Below, piece by piece: positions 1-8,326 of a DNA stretch of 64,000 bases. The notes beneath the pieces were generated by a model that had not been told where the DNA came from, did not search any database, and saw nothing but the letters and a program-made list of their open reading frames with translations. Position numbers and translations under genes: made by a program. Every line of letters starts with the position of its first letter. The first letter of the stretch is position 1. Origin of the DNA: Paramicrobacterium sp051513965. GTDB lineage: Bacteria; Actinomycetota; Actinomycetes; Actinomycetales; Microbacteriaceae. The stretch is taken from assembly GCF_051513965.1 (NCBI RefSeq), contig NZ_CP195847.1:2480001-2544000 (forward strand), given 5' to 3'.

Positions 1-1
1 C

Positions 2-394
2 ATGCTGACAACCCGCTCAGCCGACTCGCGACGTTTCGCCATGTTCTCGAGCGCCACGACCCCTGAGCGCATGGCGTTACTGAAGACCGACGGCTCTTTC
101 ATCGACCACGAGGTGTTCGTCCTCGGGCGCGCGACATACTTCAATACGACGCTGGTTGACCAGACTCGCACCGATGACACTCTCCGCATCCAGATCGCGC
201 TGTGTCGCGACGTCTCGTCTCTCCGATTCATCGACCGGGAAGGCAAGCCAGACAGCACGTGGCAAGTCCGAGAGTACGTCCCGCACAGTGCCGTATTCGT
301 TTGGGACCCGGAGAAGTCGCGACTGCTGATGGATCAGGCGGGCCCCTGGCACGACGAGTCCATCTGCGACAGGGGCGATTCCGCTGATTCCTGA
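2..394 (+). CDS. C-terminal part of an exported or lipoprotein-like protein of unknown function (5' cut by window edge)
   Basis: An open frame enters from the left edge and stops at 392-394; the ATG at position 2 is probably internal. The C-terminal half aligns by eye with the lipoprotein at 1959-2519: both have a CRD(V/L)S motif, a DxEG turn, a VFVW/VDFVW strand followed by a short SxxLL(M/V)D strand, and end near a conserved cysteine. The two are therefore probably paralogues, and the missing N-terminus probably carries a lipoprotein signal. Function unknown. It lies just upstream of the NhaD-type transporter. Confidence 0.6.
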   Translation: MLTTRSADSRRFAMFSSATTPERMALLKTDGSFIDHEVFVLGRATYFNTTLVDQTRTDDTLRIQIALCRDVSSLRFIDREGKPDSTWQVREYVPHSAVFVWDPEKSRLLMDQAGPWHDESICDRGDSADS

Positions 395-485
395 TGCTTT
401 TCGCGTCCGCGAGCGGCGGCGCTTCCATTAACCTGAATGAGTCAGCGCGCCCGGGCGCCGAACCATCAGACGAGAGGATGCCGCA

Positions 486-1883
486 ATGCACGTCGAGTGG
501 TGGAGCATCCTTCCCTTCGTCGCTCTGCTGCTCTGTATCGCGGTGCTCCCTCTGATCCCGGCGACCGAGCGCTCGTGGGAGAAGAACTCGGTCAAGCTCA
601 TCGTGGCCCTGACTCTCGGGCTTCCGATCGCGGGATGGTTCATCGCGGCGGGAAGCGGCGACGTCGTTATCGGTGCGCTGATCGAGTACGCGCAGTTCAT
701 TATCCTGCTGGGGTCACTGTTCGTCGCGTCGGGCGGCATCTTCCTCTCCGGAGACATCCGAGCGACGCCGCGCAACAACACGCTCTTCCTTGCGGTCGGC
801 GGCGTGCTGGCATCCTTCATCGGCACCACTGGTGCCGCAATGCTCTTGATCCGCCCCATCCTCAACACGAACCAAGAGCGCACGCACCGCGTACACACCG
901 TCGTCTTCACGATCTTCATCACGGCGAACTGCGGCGGTCTGCTGACTCCACTCGGTGATCCTCCTCTGTTCCTCGGGATGCTCCGCGGAGTTCCCTTCGA
1001 GTGGACCCTCAACCTCTGGCCGTATTGGCTCTTCGTGAACCTCGTTCTGCTTCTGACCTACTACGGCCTCGACCGTCGGGCGTACGCCACCGAGCCGGCG
1101 GAGCAGATCGAGAAAGACAACGCGACACAGACAAAGCTCGGTCTGCGAGGCGGCATCGGCCTGCTGTTTCTCGCGATGATCATCCTCGCTGTCGCGTTCG
1201 TCCCATCCGTCGATGCTCACGCGATCGAGACGGGAACCGCGCAGCTCGCGGATTGCATCCCATGGCGCGAGATCGTGATGATCGCAGCTGGAGCTGGTTC
1301 GCTGATCTTCGGCAACCGCGCGGCGAGATACGAGGACAACGGCTTCACCTGGGGTCCGATTCTGGAAGTCGCGGCGCTGTTCATCGGGATCTTCCTCACC
1401 ATGATGCCTGCGCTCGAGTTTCTCGGACAGGTCGCGCCGTCGCTGCCGCTCAACAACATCACGCTCTTCGTGTTTTCGGGCGGCCTCTCGTCTGTGCTCG
1501 ACAACGCGCCGACGTATGCCACCTTCTTCGAGATGGCCTCGCATGTGCCCGGCGACGCCCTGGTCGCCGGTGTGCCGGAGCATCTGCTCGTCGCGATCTC
1601 ACTCGGTTCTGTCTTCGGCGGGGCGATGACGTACATCGGCAATGGCCCGAACTTCATGACCAAATCGGTTGCGGATGCCGCGGGGGTAACCATGCCGAGC
1701 TTCGGCGGTTACATCCGCTGGTCACTCACGTACCTGTTGCCGACGCTCGCCGCCATGGTGCTGATCTTCCTCGCTGACGGGCTGTGGTGGAAGGTCGCCG
1801 GAATCGTGATCGCTCTCAGCCTCGCCGGCCGAGCGGTCTGGATGATCCGCAGGAGCAGCCACGAGCAGACGTTCACGAGCTAA
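486..1883 (+). CDS. nhaD: NhaD-type sodium:proton antiporter (ArsB/NhaD superfamily)
   Basis: A 465-residue protein with about 11-12 hydrophobic segments and a cytoplasmic-side break after TM1 (PATERSWEKN). Two family hallmarks support NhaD: TANCGGLLTPLGDPP near residue 150, and SSVLDNAPTYATFFE near residue 340, whose LDNAPTY sequence is typical of NhaD and citrate-transporter-fold antiporters. The expected role is Na+/H+ exchange at the cytoplasmic membrane for alkaline or salt stress. The ATG follows a purine-rich GAGAGGA about 6 bases upstream. It is probably monocistronic, because the next gene has its own promoter. The superfamily is clear; the ion specificity is inferred. Confidence 0.82.
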   Translation: MHVEWWSILPFVALLLCIAVLPLIPATERSWEKNSVKLIVALTLGLPIAGWFIAAGSGDVVIGALIEYAQFIILLGSLFVASGGIFLSGDIRATPRNNTLFLAVGGVLASFIGTTGAAMLLIRPILNTNQERTHRVHTVVFTIFITANCGGLLTPLGDPPLFLGMLRGVPFEWTLNLWPYWLFVNLVLLLTYYGLDRRAYATEPAEQIEKDNATQTKLGLRGGIGLLFLAMIILAVAFVPSVDAHAIETGTAQLADCIPWREIVMIAAGAGSLIFGNRAARYEDNGFTWGPILEVAALFIGIFLTMMPALEFLGQVAPSLPLNNITLFVFSGGLSSVLDNAPTYATFFEMASHVPGDALVAGVPEHLLVAISLGSVFGGAMTYIGNGPNFMTKSVADAAGVTMPSFGGYIRWSLTYLLPTLAAMVLIFLADGLWWKVAGIVIALSLAGRAVWMIRRSSHEQTFTS

Positions 1884-1945
1884 CGCGGTGCTCGGGACGC
1901 CGCAGCATCCTGTGGATAACTTTCACGCGACGCTTGTAGTTTTTC

Positions 1946-1951
1946 TACGCT
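1946..1951 (+). promoter_or_regulatory. -10 element (TACGCT) of a leaderless lipoprotein gene
   Basis: TACGCT lies 7 bases before the ATG at 1959. This spacing puts the transcription start at the A of the start codon, the pattern expected for a leaderless actinobacterial mRNA. No Shine-Dalgarno sequence is present. A TGTGGATAA DnaA-box-like nonamer sits just upstream at 1911-1919. Confidence 0.5.
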
Positions 1952-1958
1952 GACACGC

Positions 1959-2519
1959 ATGGCGATTTCGAGACGACGACGGCTGCTGTCGATCTTCGCA
2001 ATGTTCTTGGGTATGGCACTTCTTGCGTCTGGATGCACCAAAGCAGAACCGAAACCAACGCCGACACCGACGAAGACGGCCATCTTCTCGAGTGAAGAAG
2101 CAGCGCTCCAGGCCGCCGTCGATGTCTATCAAGAATTTAACGCCACTCTGGACAAGCTGAGTGCCACTAACCCCGAGACGTTGGATGCGCTGGAACCTGT
2201 CGTCACAGCTGATTTCCTATCTCGGTTCACTCAACAGTTCGAGTCAGATGACAGTGAGAACAGAACCGAGGGTTCGACGTCCTTTCGGAACGAACAGCTG
2301 CTGAACTTGGAACAAACCGATCGTGATTCGGCTTCAGTGACGCTTGGAGTCTGTCGAGACCTCTCTACGCAGAAAGTACTGGATTCTGAAGGAAATGACG
2401 TCACAGACGAAACTCGAAAGGCATCCGTCGTTCCGCTTCAAGTCGACTTTGTATGGAATTCCGACTCTTCCACGTTGCTCGTAGATCGGCTGGATGTATG
2501 GCAGAACGCAAACTGTTAA
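1959..2519 (+). CDS. lipoprotein of unknown function, paralogous to the cut gene at the left edge
   Basis: A 186-residue protein with a basic N-terminus, a hydrophobic stretch and the lipobox LASGC (cysteine near residue 26), followed by a TPTPTPTK linker: a membrane-anchored lipoprotein on the outer face. The body is helical then beta-rich (VTLGVCRDLSTQ, VDFVWNSDSSTLLVD) and ends NANC. It aligns with the C-terminal half of the product at 2-394. The gene is visibly AT-richer than its neighbours, which hints at recent acquisition. The ATG is preceded at 7 bases by a -10 element, so translation is probably leaderless. Its 3' end overlaps the next gene by 22 bases. Confidence 0.7.
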   Translation: MAISRRRRLLSIFAMFLGMALLASGCTKAEPKPTPTPTKTAIFSSEEAALQAAVDVYQEFNATLDKLSATNPETLDALEPVVTADFLSRFTQQFESDDSENRTEGSTSFRNEQLLNLEQTDRDSASVTLGVCRDLSTQKVLDSEGNDVTDETRKASVVPLQVDFVWNSDSSTLLVDRLDVWQNANC

Positions 2520-3304
2520 TCCTTCTTGCAGCAGCGGCTCTCGGAGCTAGCTTACTTACCATGCAGCACGTCGGTGCCGTAGAAGCGCATGCGGATGGTT
2601 GCAAAGGCTGGGATTTCATAAACGGTGATTGTGTGCCTGAAGACGGAACGCTGCACGTCAGTGATGAAAAAACCGTGCCAGGGCGGGGCGAAGACAATGG
2701 TGAGCAGGATGGCTCTCGAGGCGGCTCCGGTGACGGTGGATCAGATAGCGGTGGTTCCGATGATTCGCATGATCTCGACATCAATTGCGAGCTCCTTGAC
2801 ATGTGCGGGGATAGTCGCGATCCGATCACGATCTCTGATCTGGCGTCGTTCAGCCCTGAGCACGTCGATGTTTCTATGGAGCCGAACGGGTGGATGATCA
2901 TCGGTCTGCCTGCCAATTTCTATGCCGACGCAGACATCAACACCGAAACCGGTGAACTGTTCGACACGGCCGTGACTGTTCGGTTCACCCCAACGAGTTT
3001 CCACTGGTCGTGGGGAGATGGCACATCCACCAGCACCAGCACAGCAGGGGCATCGTGGGATGAGCTTGATGTGAAGGAGTTCACCGCGACGGACACGAGC
3101 CACACGTTCACGGAGAAGGGGACGTACACGATCAGTCTCAGTGTGGATTACAGCGTCGAGCTCAGAGCCGGCAACGGAGAATGGTTCCCCGTCACCGGTA
3201 CTCTCACCGCTGATGCCGAAACCATCACCGCGATCGCGACAACAGCAGACTCCGTCATCGTCGATGAAGAATGCACCAAAAACCCATCCGGACCCGGATG
3301 CTGA
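2498..3304 (+). CDS. secreted protein with a PKD-like beta domain
   Basis: 268 residues. The start is placed at ATG 2498 because it gives a clean signal peptide (MAERKLLILLAAAALGASLL with a VEAHA cleavage region); a start at 2453 would bury it. An acidic Gly/Ser/Asp-rich linker (about residues 50-85) leads to a domain with SFHWSWGDGTS, DTSHTFTEKGTYTISL and a terminal beta strand, which resembles a PKD-type immunoglobulin-like fold (WxFGDG and HxYxxxGxYxV motifs). Two cysteines near the C-terminus (ECTKNPSGPGC) could form a disulfide. It overlaps the upstream lipoprotein gene by 22 bases, so the two are probably co-translated and may act together at the cell surface. Function unknown. Confidence 0.68.
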   Translation: MAERKLLILLAAAALGASLLTMQHVGAVEAHADGCKGWDFINGDCVPEDGTLHVSDEKTVPGRGEDNGEQDGSRGGSGDGGSDSGGSDDSHDLDINCELLDMCGDSRDPITISDLASFSPEHVDVSMEPNGWMIIGLPANFYADADINTETGELFDTAVTVRFTPTSFHWSWGDGTSTSTSTAGASWDELDVKEFTATDTSHTFTEKGTYTISLSVDYSVELRAGNGEWFPVTGTLTADAETITAIATTADSVIVDEECTKNPSGPGC

Positions 3305-3335
3305 AGAGCGCGGCACTTGAGTGTGCCGCGCTCTT
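3304..3335. terminator. Rho-independent-type hairpin between convergent genes
   Basis: A perfect 13-bp stem (AAGAGCGCGGCAC and its complement) closes a 6-base loop directly after the stop codon of the PKD-like gene, which ends in the hairpin's first base. The A-rich 5' arm and T-ending 3' arm make it usable from both strands. It faces the minus-strand gene ending at 3353. Confidence 0.75.
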
Positions 3336-3352
3336 AAGGGAGAGGGTGCGGG

Positions 3353-3820
3353 TTAGCGCTGACGGTTGCGGGCCGATGCCGCGATTCCGGCCGCCACGAG
3401 GAGCGCCCCGAGGAAGATGCACGCTCCGATCGTGAGCGCGACCGGGTCCACCGTGATCGTCGGAACGGCGAGCGCCGCCATCACCACCGCGAACACCAGA
3501 AGTGCGACACCCCAGAAGATCGTGCCGAACACCGGCGAGCGACGCCGCTTCCCTTCGGGCTCTGATGCGCCTACCCCCGCGTAACCGCTGGTCGCAAAGT
3601 CGGGGTACCTCTCCGTCGGACGCGAGTCCTCCGCAGAGCGTTCCTCCGTCTGCGCCTCGGTATCGAAGATGGCGGTCGCGTCGTCCTGAGCGGGCGCTTC
3701 GTTCGGGCTTTCCACCGGAGGAACCGCCGCTCCTGCGGCATCCTCTGGCACATCTTCTGATGCAGTCGAACGCTCGTCACGCGATGCGCTGCCGCCGGGA
3801 GTCGAGTGATCGGTGCTCAT
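3353..3820 (-). CDS. membrane protein of unknown function with a long acidic N-terminal tail
   Basis: 155 residues. The first ~90 residues are low-complexity, Ser/Glu/Ala/Pro-rich and probably disordered. A basic KRRR stretch follows, then two transmembrane helices (IFWGVALLVFAVVMAALAV and TIGACIFLGALLVAAGIAA). The start codon overlaps the stop of the upstream PspC/LiaF-like gene by 4 bases (ATGA), so the two are translationally coupled and this small protein probably belongs to the same envelope-stress module. I recognise no family. Confidence 0.65.
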   Translation of the reverse strand: MSTDHSTPGGSASRDERSTASEDVPEDAAGAAVPPVESPNEAPAQDDATAIFDTEAQTEERSAEDSRPTERYPDFATSGYAGVGASEPEGKRRRSPVFGTIFWGVALLVFAVVMAALAVPTITVDPVALTIGACIFLGALLVAAGIAASARNRQR

Positions 3821-5382
3821 GCTGTCTCCTTACCTACGACGTCCGCACTGCCAAACAGCACACGAACATGCACGGTGATGATGTCGGATTCGGCAGCAGT
3901 TTCCGCTGCCTTGTTCTGAACGACGGCCGACGAGAAGAGTCCTCGCGGCGTGCCGTTGACGGTCACGTCCCCTGAAGGCTCGACCGTTGCGCCGGCACCG
4001 TTGAAGTAGACGACGACCGGAACGTCGTCGGGCAGGATCACCTCGGTGCTGCCGAGTCCGAGCCAGAGGTCGATGTTGCCGGACGAGGAATCGTCCACGT
4101 CCCGCAGGTCGAGAGTCGCAGCGCCGAGTCCCGCCACGTAGCTCGTGGTCTCTGACGCACTGATCTCGTCAACGGACCACCGGGTGTCCCCAAACGCCGA
4201 GAAATGCGCGCCAGAGGGCACGATGCCGACGAAGATCAGAGCGATGACAGCGACGGTCGAGAAGAAGCCGAGTCCACCGTTCTCGCGACCACGGATACCC
4301 GCGACGATCGTCGCGAGAGCGAGCACCACGAGCGCGCCGGCGATACCGAAGACGAGCGCGGTCTCTGGCCATCCTGCGGAGAAGGCCGCCAGAGCTGCGA
4401 CTGCTCCGCCGAGAACAGCCAAGCCGAGGCTGATGGCGACGTAGCCCGCGCTGGGCTGACGTTCACGCCAGCGGGCCGCGTTTTCGGCGCGACGACGCGC
4501 GTTCTCACGCATACGCTCCTCATGCCGTGCGCGCGCTTCGGCCTGCCGCTGCTGCGCGTACGCGTGACGCTGCTCTGCGTACGAGTTCTGTCCCCACGCT
4601 GCCCCGGGCTGTTGGTTCCACGCTGTGTTCGGGTCCGCCGCGTACGGATGCTGCTCCCACGAGCCAGACGTCGCGGCGCCTGTGTTCGCTCCGCTCATCG
4701 GTGTTCCGTCGAAGTTCGCACCGGGCGTCGGCCCCGTTGCAGTTCCGGCTGGCTGCGCGCCGGTGCTCGTCGCCGAACCGAACGCGGCTGCTCCGGCATC
4801 CGTCTGCCCTCCCCCCTGGGGGAAAGAACCGCCCCAGTATTGCTCGTGCGAGCGTGGGCCGTTCGGGTCCTTCGGATCGTGCTGTGGCGCCTTGCGAGCG
4901 AGCACGACCACGAGCCAGATCACACCACCGACGAGAACGATGATCCACCCAGTGCGCAACATCGCTTCGAACCAGTCGGGCATGCCCCACCAATCAGGAG
5001 TTCCGCGCCACCAGATGCCCTGGCCGAACGGAGCGAAGGTGAGAACGAGAAGGATGCCGATGCCGACGAGCGCCGGATCGAAGATTCCGCGAATCATGCG
5101 TTCCAGGTGAATGCGCCCCCCGGCATCTGGAAGCAGCGCCCAACCTGCCGCGTATGCGAGGAAAATCGGCCCGCCGAGCAGGGCGATCACGATCGCGATG
5201 CCACGGACGAGCAGGGGGTCAAGGCCCGTGCGCTCGGCCACGCCTCCACACACACCGGCGATCCACCGGTCATCAGAGCGGCGCAGGCCGATTCCGCGGA
5301 CCCACCCGAAGAAACCGTTCGACTGCGACCCGCCGGGCTGAGTGCCGTCGGGCGTCTGTGGAGGTTGCTGCTGATTCGTCAT
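3817..5382 (-). CDS. PspC-domain membrane protein with LiaF-like C-terminal domain
   Basis: 521 residues. After a Gln/Pro-rich start comes a PspC domain (about residues 30-90: LRRSDDRWIAGVCGGVAERTG, then a helix ending GWALLPD). Two more membrane segments, a long Gly/Ala/Gln-rich and then highly charged Arg/Glu/Ala segment (about 270-310, coiled-coil-like) and three further membrane helices follow. The last ~110 residues form a beta-rich domain (AGLGAATLDLRDV, LWLGLGSTEVILPDDVPV) of the LiaF/DUF2154 C-terminal type. Such proteins sense cell-envelope damage. It is divergent from a histidine kinase that carries its own PspC domain at 5496, so the two probably form one signalling unit. Confidence 0.8.
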   Translation of the reverse strand: MTNQQQPPQTPDGTQPGGSQSNGFFGWVRGIGLRRSDDRWIAGVCGGVAERTGLDPLLVRGIAIVIALLGGPIFLAYAAGWALLPDAGGRIHLERMIRGIFDPALVGIGILLVLTFAPFGQGIWWRGTPDWWGMPDWFEAMLRTGWIIVLVGGVIWLVVVLARKAPQHDPKDPNGPRSHEQYWGGSFPQGGGQTDAGAAAFGSATSTGAQPAGTATGPTPGANFDGTPMSGANTGAATSGSWEQHPYAADPNTAWNQQPGAAWGQNSYAEQRHAYAQQRQAEARARHEERMRENARRRAENAARWRERQPSAGYVAISLGLAVLGGAVAALAAFSAGWPETALVFGIAGALVVLALATIVAGIRGRENGGLGFFSTVAVIALIFVGIVPSGAHFSAFGDTRWSVDEISASETTSYVAGLGAATLDLRDVDDSSSGNIDLWLGLGSTEVILPDDVPVVVYFNGAGATVEPSGDVTVNGTPRGLFSSAVVQNKAAETAAESDIITVHVRVLFGSADVVGKETA

Positions 5383-5427
5383 GCTTCAAGCGTGCCCGTG
5401 TCACGTGCTCGACACCATGAGGGATGC

Positions 5428-5456
5428 CCCTGACCTGACCCTGAGATCTGCCCTGA
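5428..5456. promoter_or_regulatory. three CCCTGA repeats phased at about one helical turn in the divergent promoter region
   Basis: CCCTGA occurs at 5428-5433, 5439-5444 and 5451-5456, spaced 11 and 12 bases, so all three face the same side of the helix. They lie between the divergently transcribed PspC/LiaF-like gene and the PspC-histidine kinase gene. A site for the adjacent LuxR-type response regulator is the natural guess; that is inference. Confidence 0.35.
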
Positions 5457-5495
5457 GCCCGTGTGAAACCGTCACCAGGATGCTTGGATTGAGTC

Positions 5496-6710
5496 ATGAG
5501 CACCTCCGTCATCGTCCGGCCGCGCACACGCGTGCTCGGCGGAGTGTGCGCAGGAGTCGCCGCCCACACCGGGCTCTCCGTCACCGCTGTGCGTACCGCT
5601 GCGTGTCTGCTGGTGATCGCGGGCGGCTCAGGGCCTCTTCTCTATGCGTGGCTGTGGGCGACGACCCCGGTTTCGTCTGACGATGCTCCGATCAAGTCGG
5701 TGCTGACGCGTCCGAGCACAACCACTGAGAGCACGATGGATGCCGCGACGTCGCGCGCGCCGGTCACAGAGATCCTGCTCGGCATCGCTCTGCTCGTAGC
5801 CGGGGTCGCCATGATCGCCTCGCGGATGGGCGCCGACGTTCCGCTCGCGTTCATCATCCCCGCGGTCGTCGTGCTCGCCGGCGCTGGCCTGGCGTGGCGT
5901 CAGTTCGACGAGATGCGGCGCGGCCGGATCGCCGGTCGGTCGGTGCTCATCGTTCGGGCGATGGGAGCGCTTGTGCTCGTCGTGCTCGGCATCCTTCTGT
6001 TCTTCGTCACCGGCGACGAACCCAACGTGTGGACGGTCTTCGTCGCCGCGGCCGCTGTGCTCCTCGGAGTCGGTGTCGTCGTGGCCCCGTGGGTGCTGCG
6101 TCTCGTCCGCGATCTCGCCGACGAACGAGCTGCCCGCGCGCGCGACGTCGAACGCGCGGAAGTCGCCGCGCATCTGCATGACTCGGTTCTGCAGACCCTC
6201 GCGCTCATCCAGCAGAAGGCGGAGCCCGGCTCGGAGGCGTCCCGGCTCGCCCGCGCGCAGGAGCGTGAGCTGCGCGAATGGCTGTTCGCAGAGAACACCG
6301 GCGGCCCACTCGACCTGTCGGCGGAGCTGCGCCGCGCGGCATCCGCACTTGAAAACGACTTCTCCGCACGCATCGACGTCATCACGGCGGGCGCGGCCGT
6401 TCCCGAAGCCCCCGAGCCTCTGCTCGCGGCCGCGCGCGAGGCAATGCTGAACGCGGCTCAGCATGCAGGCGGTACGGTGACGGTGTACGCCGAGTCATCG
6501 CCGACCGCGATTGAGATCAGCATCGCCGACCGCGGCCCCGGTTTCGACGTCGAGGCGATCCCCGACGCACGATTCGGCGTCAAGGAGTCGATCATCGGCA
6601 GGATGCGACGCATCGGCGGAACCGCGAAGATCAGACGCGGCCCGGGCGGGACCGGAACCGAAGTGCTGCTGCGGATCGAGAGAACGCCGGCTAAGGAGGA
6701 CGCACAATGA
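5496..6710 (+). CDS. PspC-fused sensor histidine kinase
   Basis: 404 residues. The N-terminal PspC domain (about 8-58: RVLGGVCAGVAAHTGLS, then GPLLYAWLWATTP) is followed by four to five transmembrane segments up to about residue 200. The transmitter follows: an H-box EVAAHLHDSVLQTLALI with the likely phosphorylated His228, an N-box EAMLNAAQHAGG, and a G-box DRGPGFD plus GGTGTEV. The HDxxxQ-type H-box places it in the NarL-partner (HisKA_3-like) class. Its stop overlaps the start of the response-regulator gene by 4 bases. The expected role is sensing membrane or wall stress and phosphorylating the downstream regulator. Fusions of PspC to kinases are known in actinobacteria. Confidence 0.85.
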   Translation: MSTSVIVRPRTRVLGGVCAGVAAHTGLSVTAVRTAACLLVIAGGSGPLLYAWLWATTPVSSDDAPIKSVLTRPSTTTESTMDAATSRAPVTEILLGIALLVAGVAMIASRMGADVPLAFIIPAVVVLAGAGLAWRQFDEMRRGRIAGRSVLIVRAMGALVLVVLGILLFFVTGDEPNVWTVFVAAAAVLLGVGVVVAPWVLRLVRDLADERAARARDVERAEVAAHLHDSVLQTLALIQQKAEPGSEASRLARAQERELREWLFAENTGGPLDLSAELRRAASALENDFSARIDVITAGAAVPEAPEPLLAAAREAMLNAAQHAGGTVTVYAESSPTAIEISIADRGPGFDVEAIPDARFGVKESIIGRMRRIGGTAKIRRGPGGTGTEVLLRIERTPAKEDAQ

Positions 6711-7369
6711 GCGACACTGCTCCCCTGACCACCCTGATCGTCGATGACCATTCGATCTTCCGGTCCGGGCTTCGCGCTGATCTGGACACAGGCATCGACG
6801 TCGTCGGCGAAGCGGCGACGGTCGACGAAGCAGTCACGCGCGTCGCAGAGCTGAAGCCCCGCGTCGTCCTTCTCGACGTTCACCTGCCCGGAGGCTCCGG
6901 GGGCGGCGGTGCCGAGGTCGTTGTGCGCGCAGCACCTCTCTCACCGGAAACGCTCTTTCTCGCGTTGAGTGTGTCGGATGCCGCAGACGACGTCGTGCGG
7001 GTCATCCGCGCCGGAGCTCGCGGCTACATCACCAAGAGCTCATCCGGAGCCGAGGTCTCGTCGGCCGCGCGCCGAGTTGCCGAGGGAGACGCCGTGTTCT
7101 CGCCCCGGCTCGCCGGCTTCGTGCTCGACGCGTTCGGCGCGATCAGCGGCGAGACCGCCCAGGCCGACCACGAGCTCGACAGACTCTCGAAGCGCGAGCA
7201 GGAGGTCATGCGCCTCATCGCCCGTGGATATGCATACAAGGAGGTCGCCACCGACCTATACATTTCCGTCAAGACCGTCGAGACACACGTCTCGAGTGTT
7301 CTACGCAAACTTCAGCTGTCTTCTCGCCATGAGCTCACCGCATGGGCCCTGGAGAGAAAGCTGCTGTAG
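6707..7369 (+). CDS. LuxR/NarL-family response regulator
   Basis: 220 residues. The receiver domain (about 8-125) shows the acidic pair DD13-14, phospho-acceptor Asp57 in VVLLDVHLPGG and a conserved Lys in YITKSS. A short GGGGAE insertion follows the Asp loop. The C-terminal HTH (about 155-218) has LSKREQEVMRLIARGYAYKEVA and SVKTVETHVSSVLRKL, typical of the LuxR type. It is coupled to the PspC-kinase gene by ATGA overlap. Likely targets are the divergent promoter region with phased CCCTGA repeats and possibly the TM2 gene downstream, whose ATG lies 64 bases after this stop. Confidence 0.88.
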   Translation: MSDTAPLTTLIVDDHSIFRSGLRADLDTGIDVVGEAATVDEAVTRVAELKPRVVLLDVHLPGGSGGGGAEVVVRAAPLSPETLFLALSVSDAADDVVRVIRAGARGYITKSSSGAEVSSAARRVAEGDAVFSPRLAGFVLDAFGAISGETAQADHELDRLSKREQEVMRLIARGYAYKEVATDLYISVKTVETHVSSVLRKLQLSSRHELTAWALERKLL

Positions 7370-7432
7370 TGCCCGCCAACGGGTACAACTCCCCCTCGTT
7401 CTCGATACGCATTATGGATAGGGTTTGACATT

Positions 7433-8212
7433 ATGACCGATAACAACGTGCCTCCGGTTCCTCCGGAGGAGCCGGAGAACGGCAAGGAATCGACATCCGC
7501 CGACGCCCCTCAGGCACAGCCGCAGCAGCAGGCGCAGCCTCAGGCGCAACCGCAGGCAGCTCCCGAGGCTGCGCCCCAGCCCGCGCCGCAGAACCAGCCT
7601 CAGCAGGAGCAGCCGCAGTCGGCACCTCAGCAGGCACCGCAGGGCGCGCCCGTCGGGCCGCCTCCCGGGGCTCCCGAGCCGCCCCAGGGTCCTCCGATGC
7701 CCGGTGGGCCTCAGCAGGCACCGCAGACGCCACCCCAGCCTGGCCCTGAGCACCCGCAGCAGCCGCCGGCAGCGCCGGGGTACGGTCAGCCGACTCCCGG
7801 GTTCCCGGAGCAGTCAGGCGCCTACGCACAGCAGCCGACCTCCGCCTACGCGCAGCAGCCGCCCCAGCCGCCGCAGCAGCCCTACGGTCAGCAGCCACCG
7901 CCTCCCGGTTATGGTCAGCCGTATGGTCAGCAGCCGCCACCTCCCGGCTACGCACCGGCTCCCGGCTACGGTCAGGCTTACGATCCGAACGCGAAGAGCC
8001 GCCTCGTGGCAGGACTTCTCGGCATCTTCCTCGGCGGCTGGGGTGTGCACCGCTTCTACCTCGGCTACATCGGCATCGGAATCGCGCAGATCATCGTCAC
8101 CTTCGTGACCTTCGGTTTCGGCGCGCTTTGGGGCATCATCGAGGGCATCATGGTTCTCGCTCGCTCCGAGTCGTTCCAGACGGATGCCGAAGGGCGCCCG
8201 CTCCGCGAATAG
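7433..8212 (+). CDS. TM2-domain membrane protein with Pro/Gln-rich N-terminus
   Basis: 259 residues. Residues ~15-185 are low-complexity Pro/Gln/Ala with degenerate repeats such as AYAQQP and YGQQPPPPGYGQP, probably disordered and facing the cytoplasm or wall. Residues ~188-245 form a TM2 domain: KSRLVAGLLGIFLGGWGVHRFYLG, then a second helix ending LWGIIEGIMVL. TM2 proteins with PYGQQP-like tails are common in actinobacteria; their role is unclear. The position after the PspC kinase/regulator pair suggests envelope function. A strong terminator follows. Confidence 0.8.
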   Translation: MTDNNVPPVPPEEPENGKESTSADAPQAQPQQQAQPQAQPQAAPEAAPQPAPQNQPQQEQPQSAPQQAPQGAPVGPPPGAPEPPQGPPMPGGPQQAPQTPPQPGPEHPQQPPAAPGYGQPTPGFPEQSGAYAQQPTSAYAQQPPQPPQQPYGQQPPPPGYGQPYGQQPPPPGYAPAPGYGQAYDPNAKSRLVAGLLGIFLGGWGVHRFYLGYIGIGIAQIIVTFVTFGFGALWGIIEGIMVLARSESFQTDAEGRPLRE

Positions 8213-8228
8213 CTGACGCACGACGCTG

Positions 8229-8265
8229 ACGCCCCGTGCTCCCTTTCTTCGGGAGTGCGGGGCGT
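8229..8265 (+). terminator. Rho-independent-type terminator after the TM2 gene
   Basis: A 15-bp stem, with two G-T wobble pairs in the middle, closes a TTTCTTC loop. ACGCCCC pairs with GGGGCGT at the base. It begins 17 bases after the TM2 stop codon and separates that gene from the MFS gene. Confidence 0.75.
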
Positions 8266-8326
8266 TCTGCATGCCCCGCGACGCGCGTCGCCCCCGAGCG
8301 GCACGGCCGCCGGATACGCTGAGAGC

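Noticed and set aside
714..1583. Long minus-strand open frame opposite nhaD
   Set aside because: Arg/Glu/His-rich translation typical of the antisense of a GC-rich membrane protein gene; no start signal or family motif.
1911..1919. Single DnaA box TGTGGATAA (also 52486-52494)
   Set aside because: Isolated nonamers are expected by chance in a genome and have no nearby partners.
7490..7980. Repeat array or CRISPR in the Pro/Gln-rich part of the TM2 gene
   Set aside because: Degenerate in-frame codon repeats of low-complexity protein, no constant repeat and spacer pattern.
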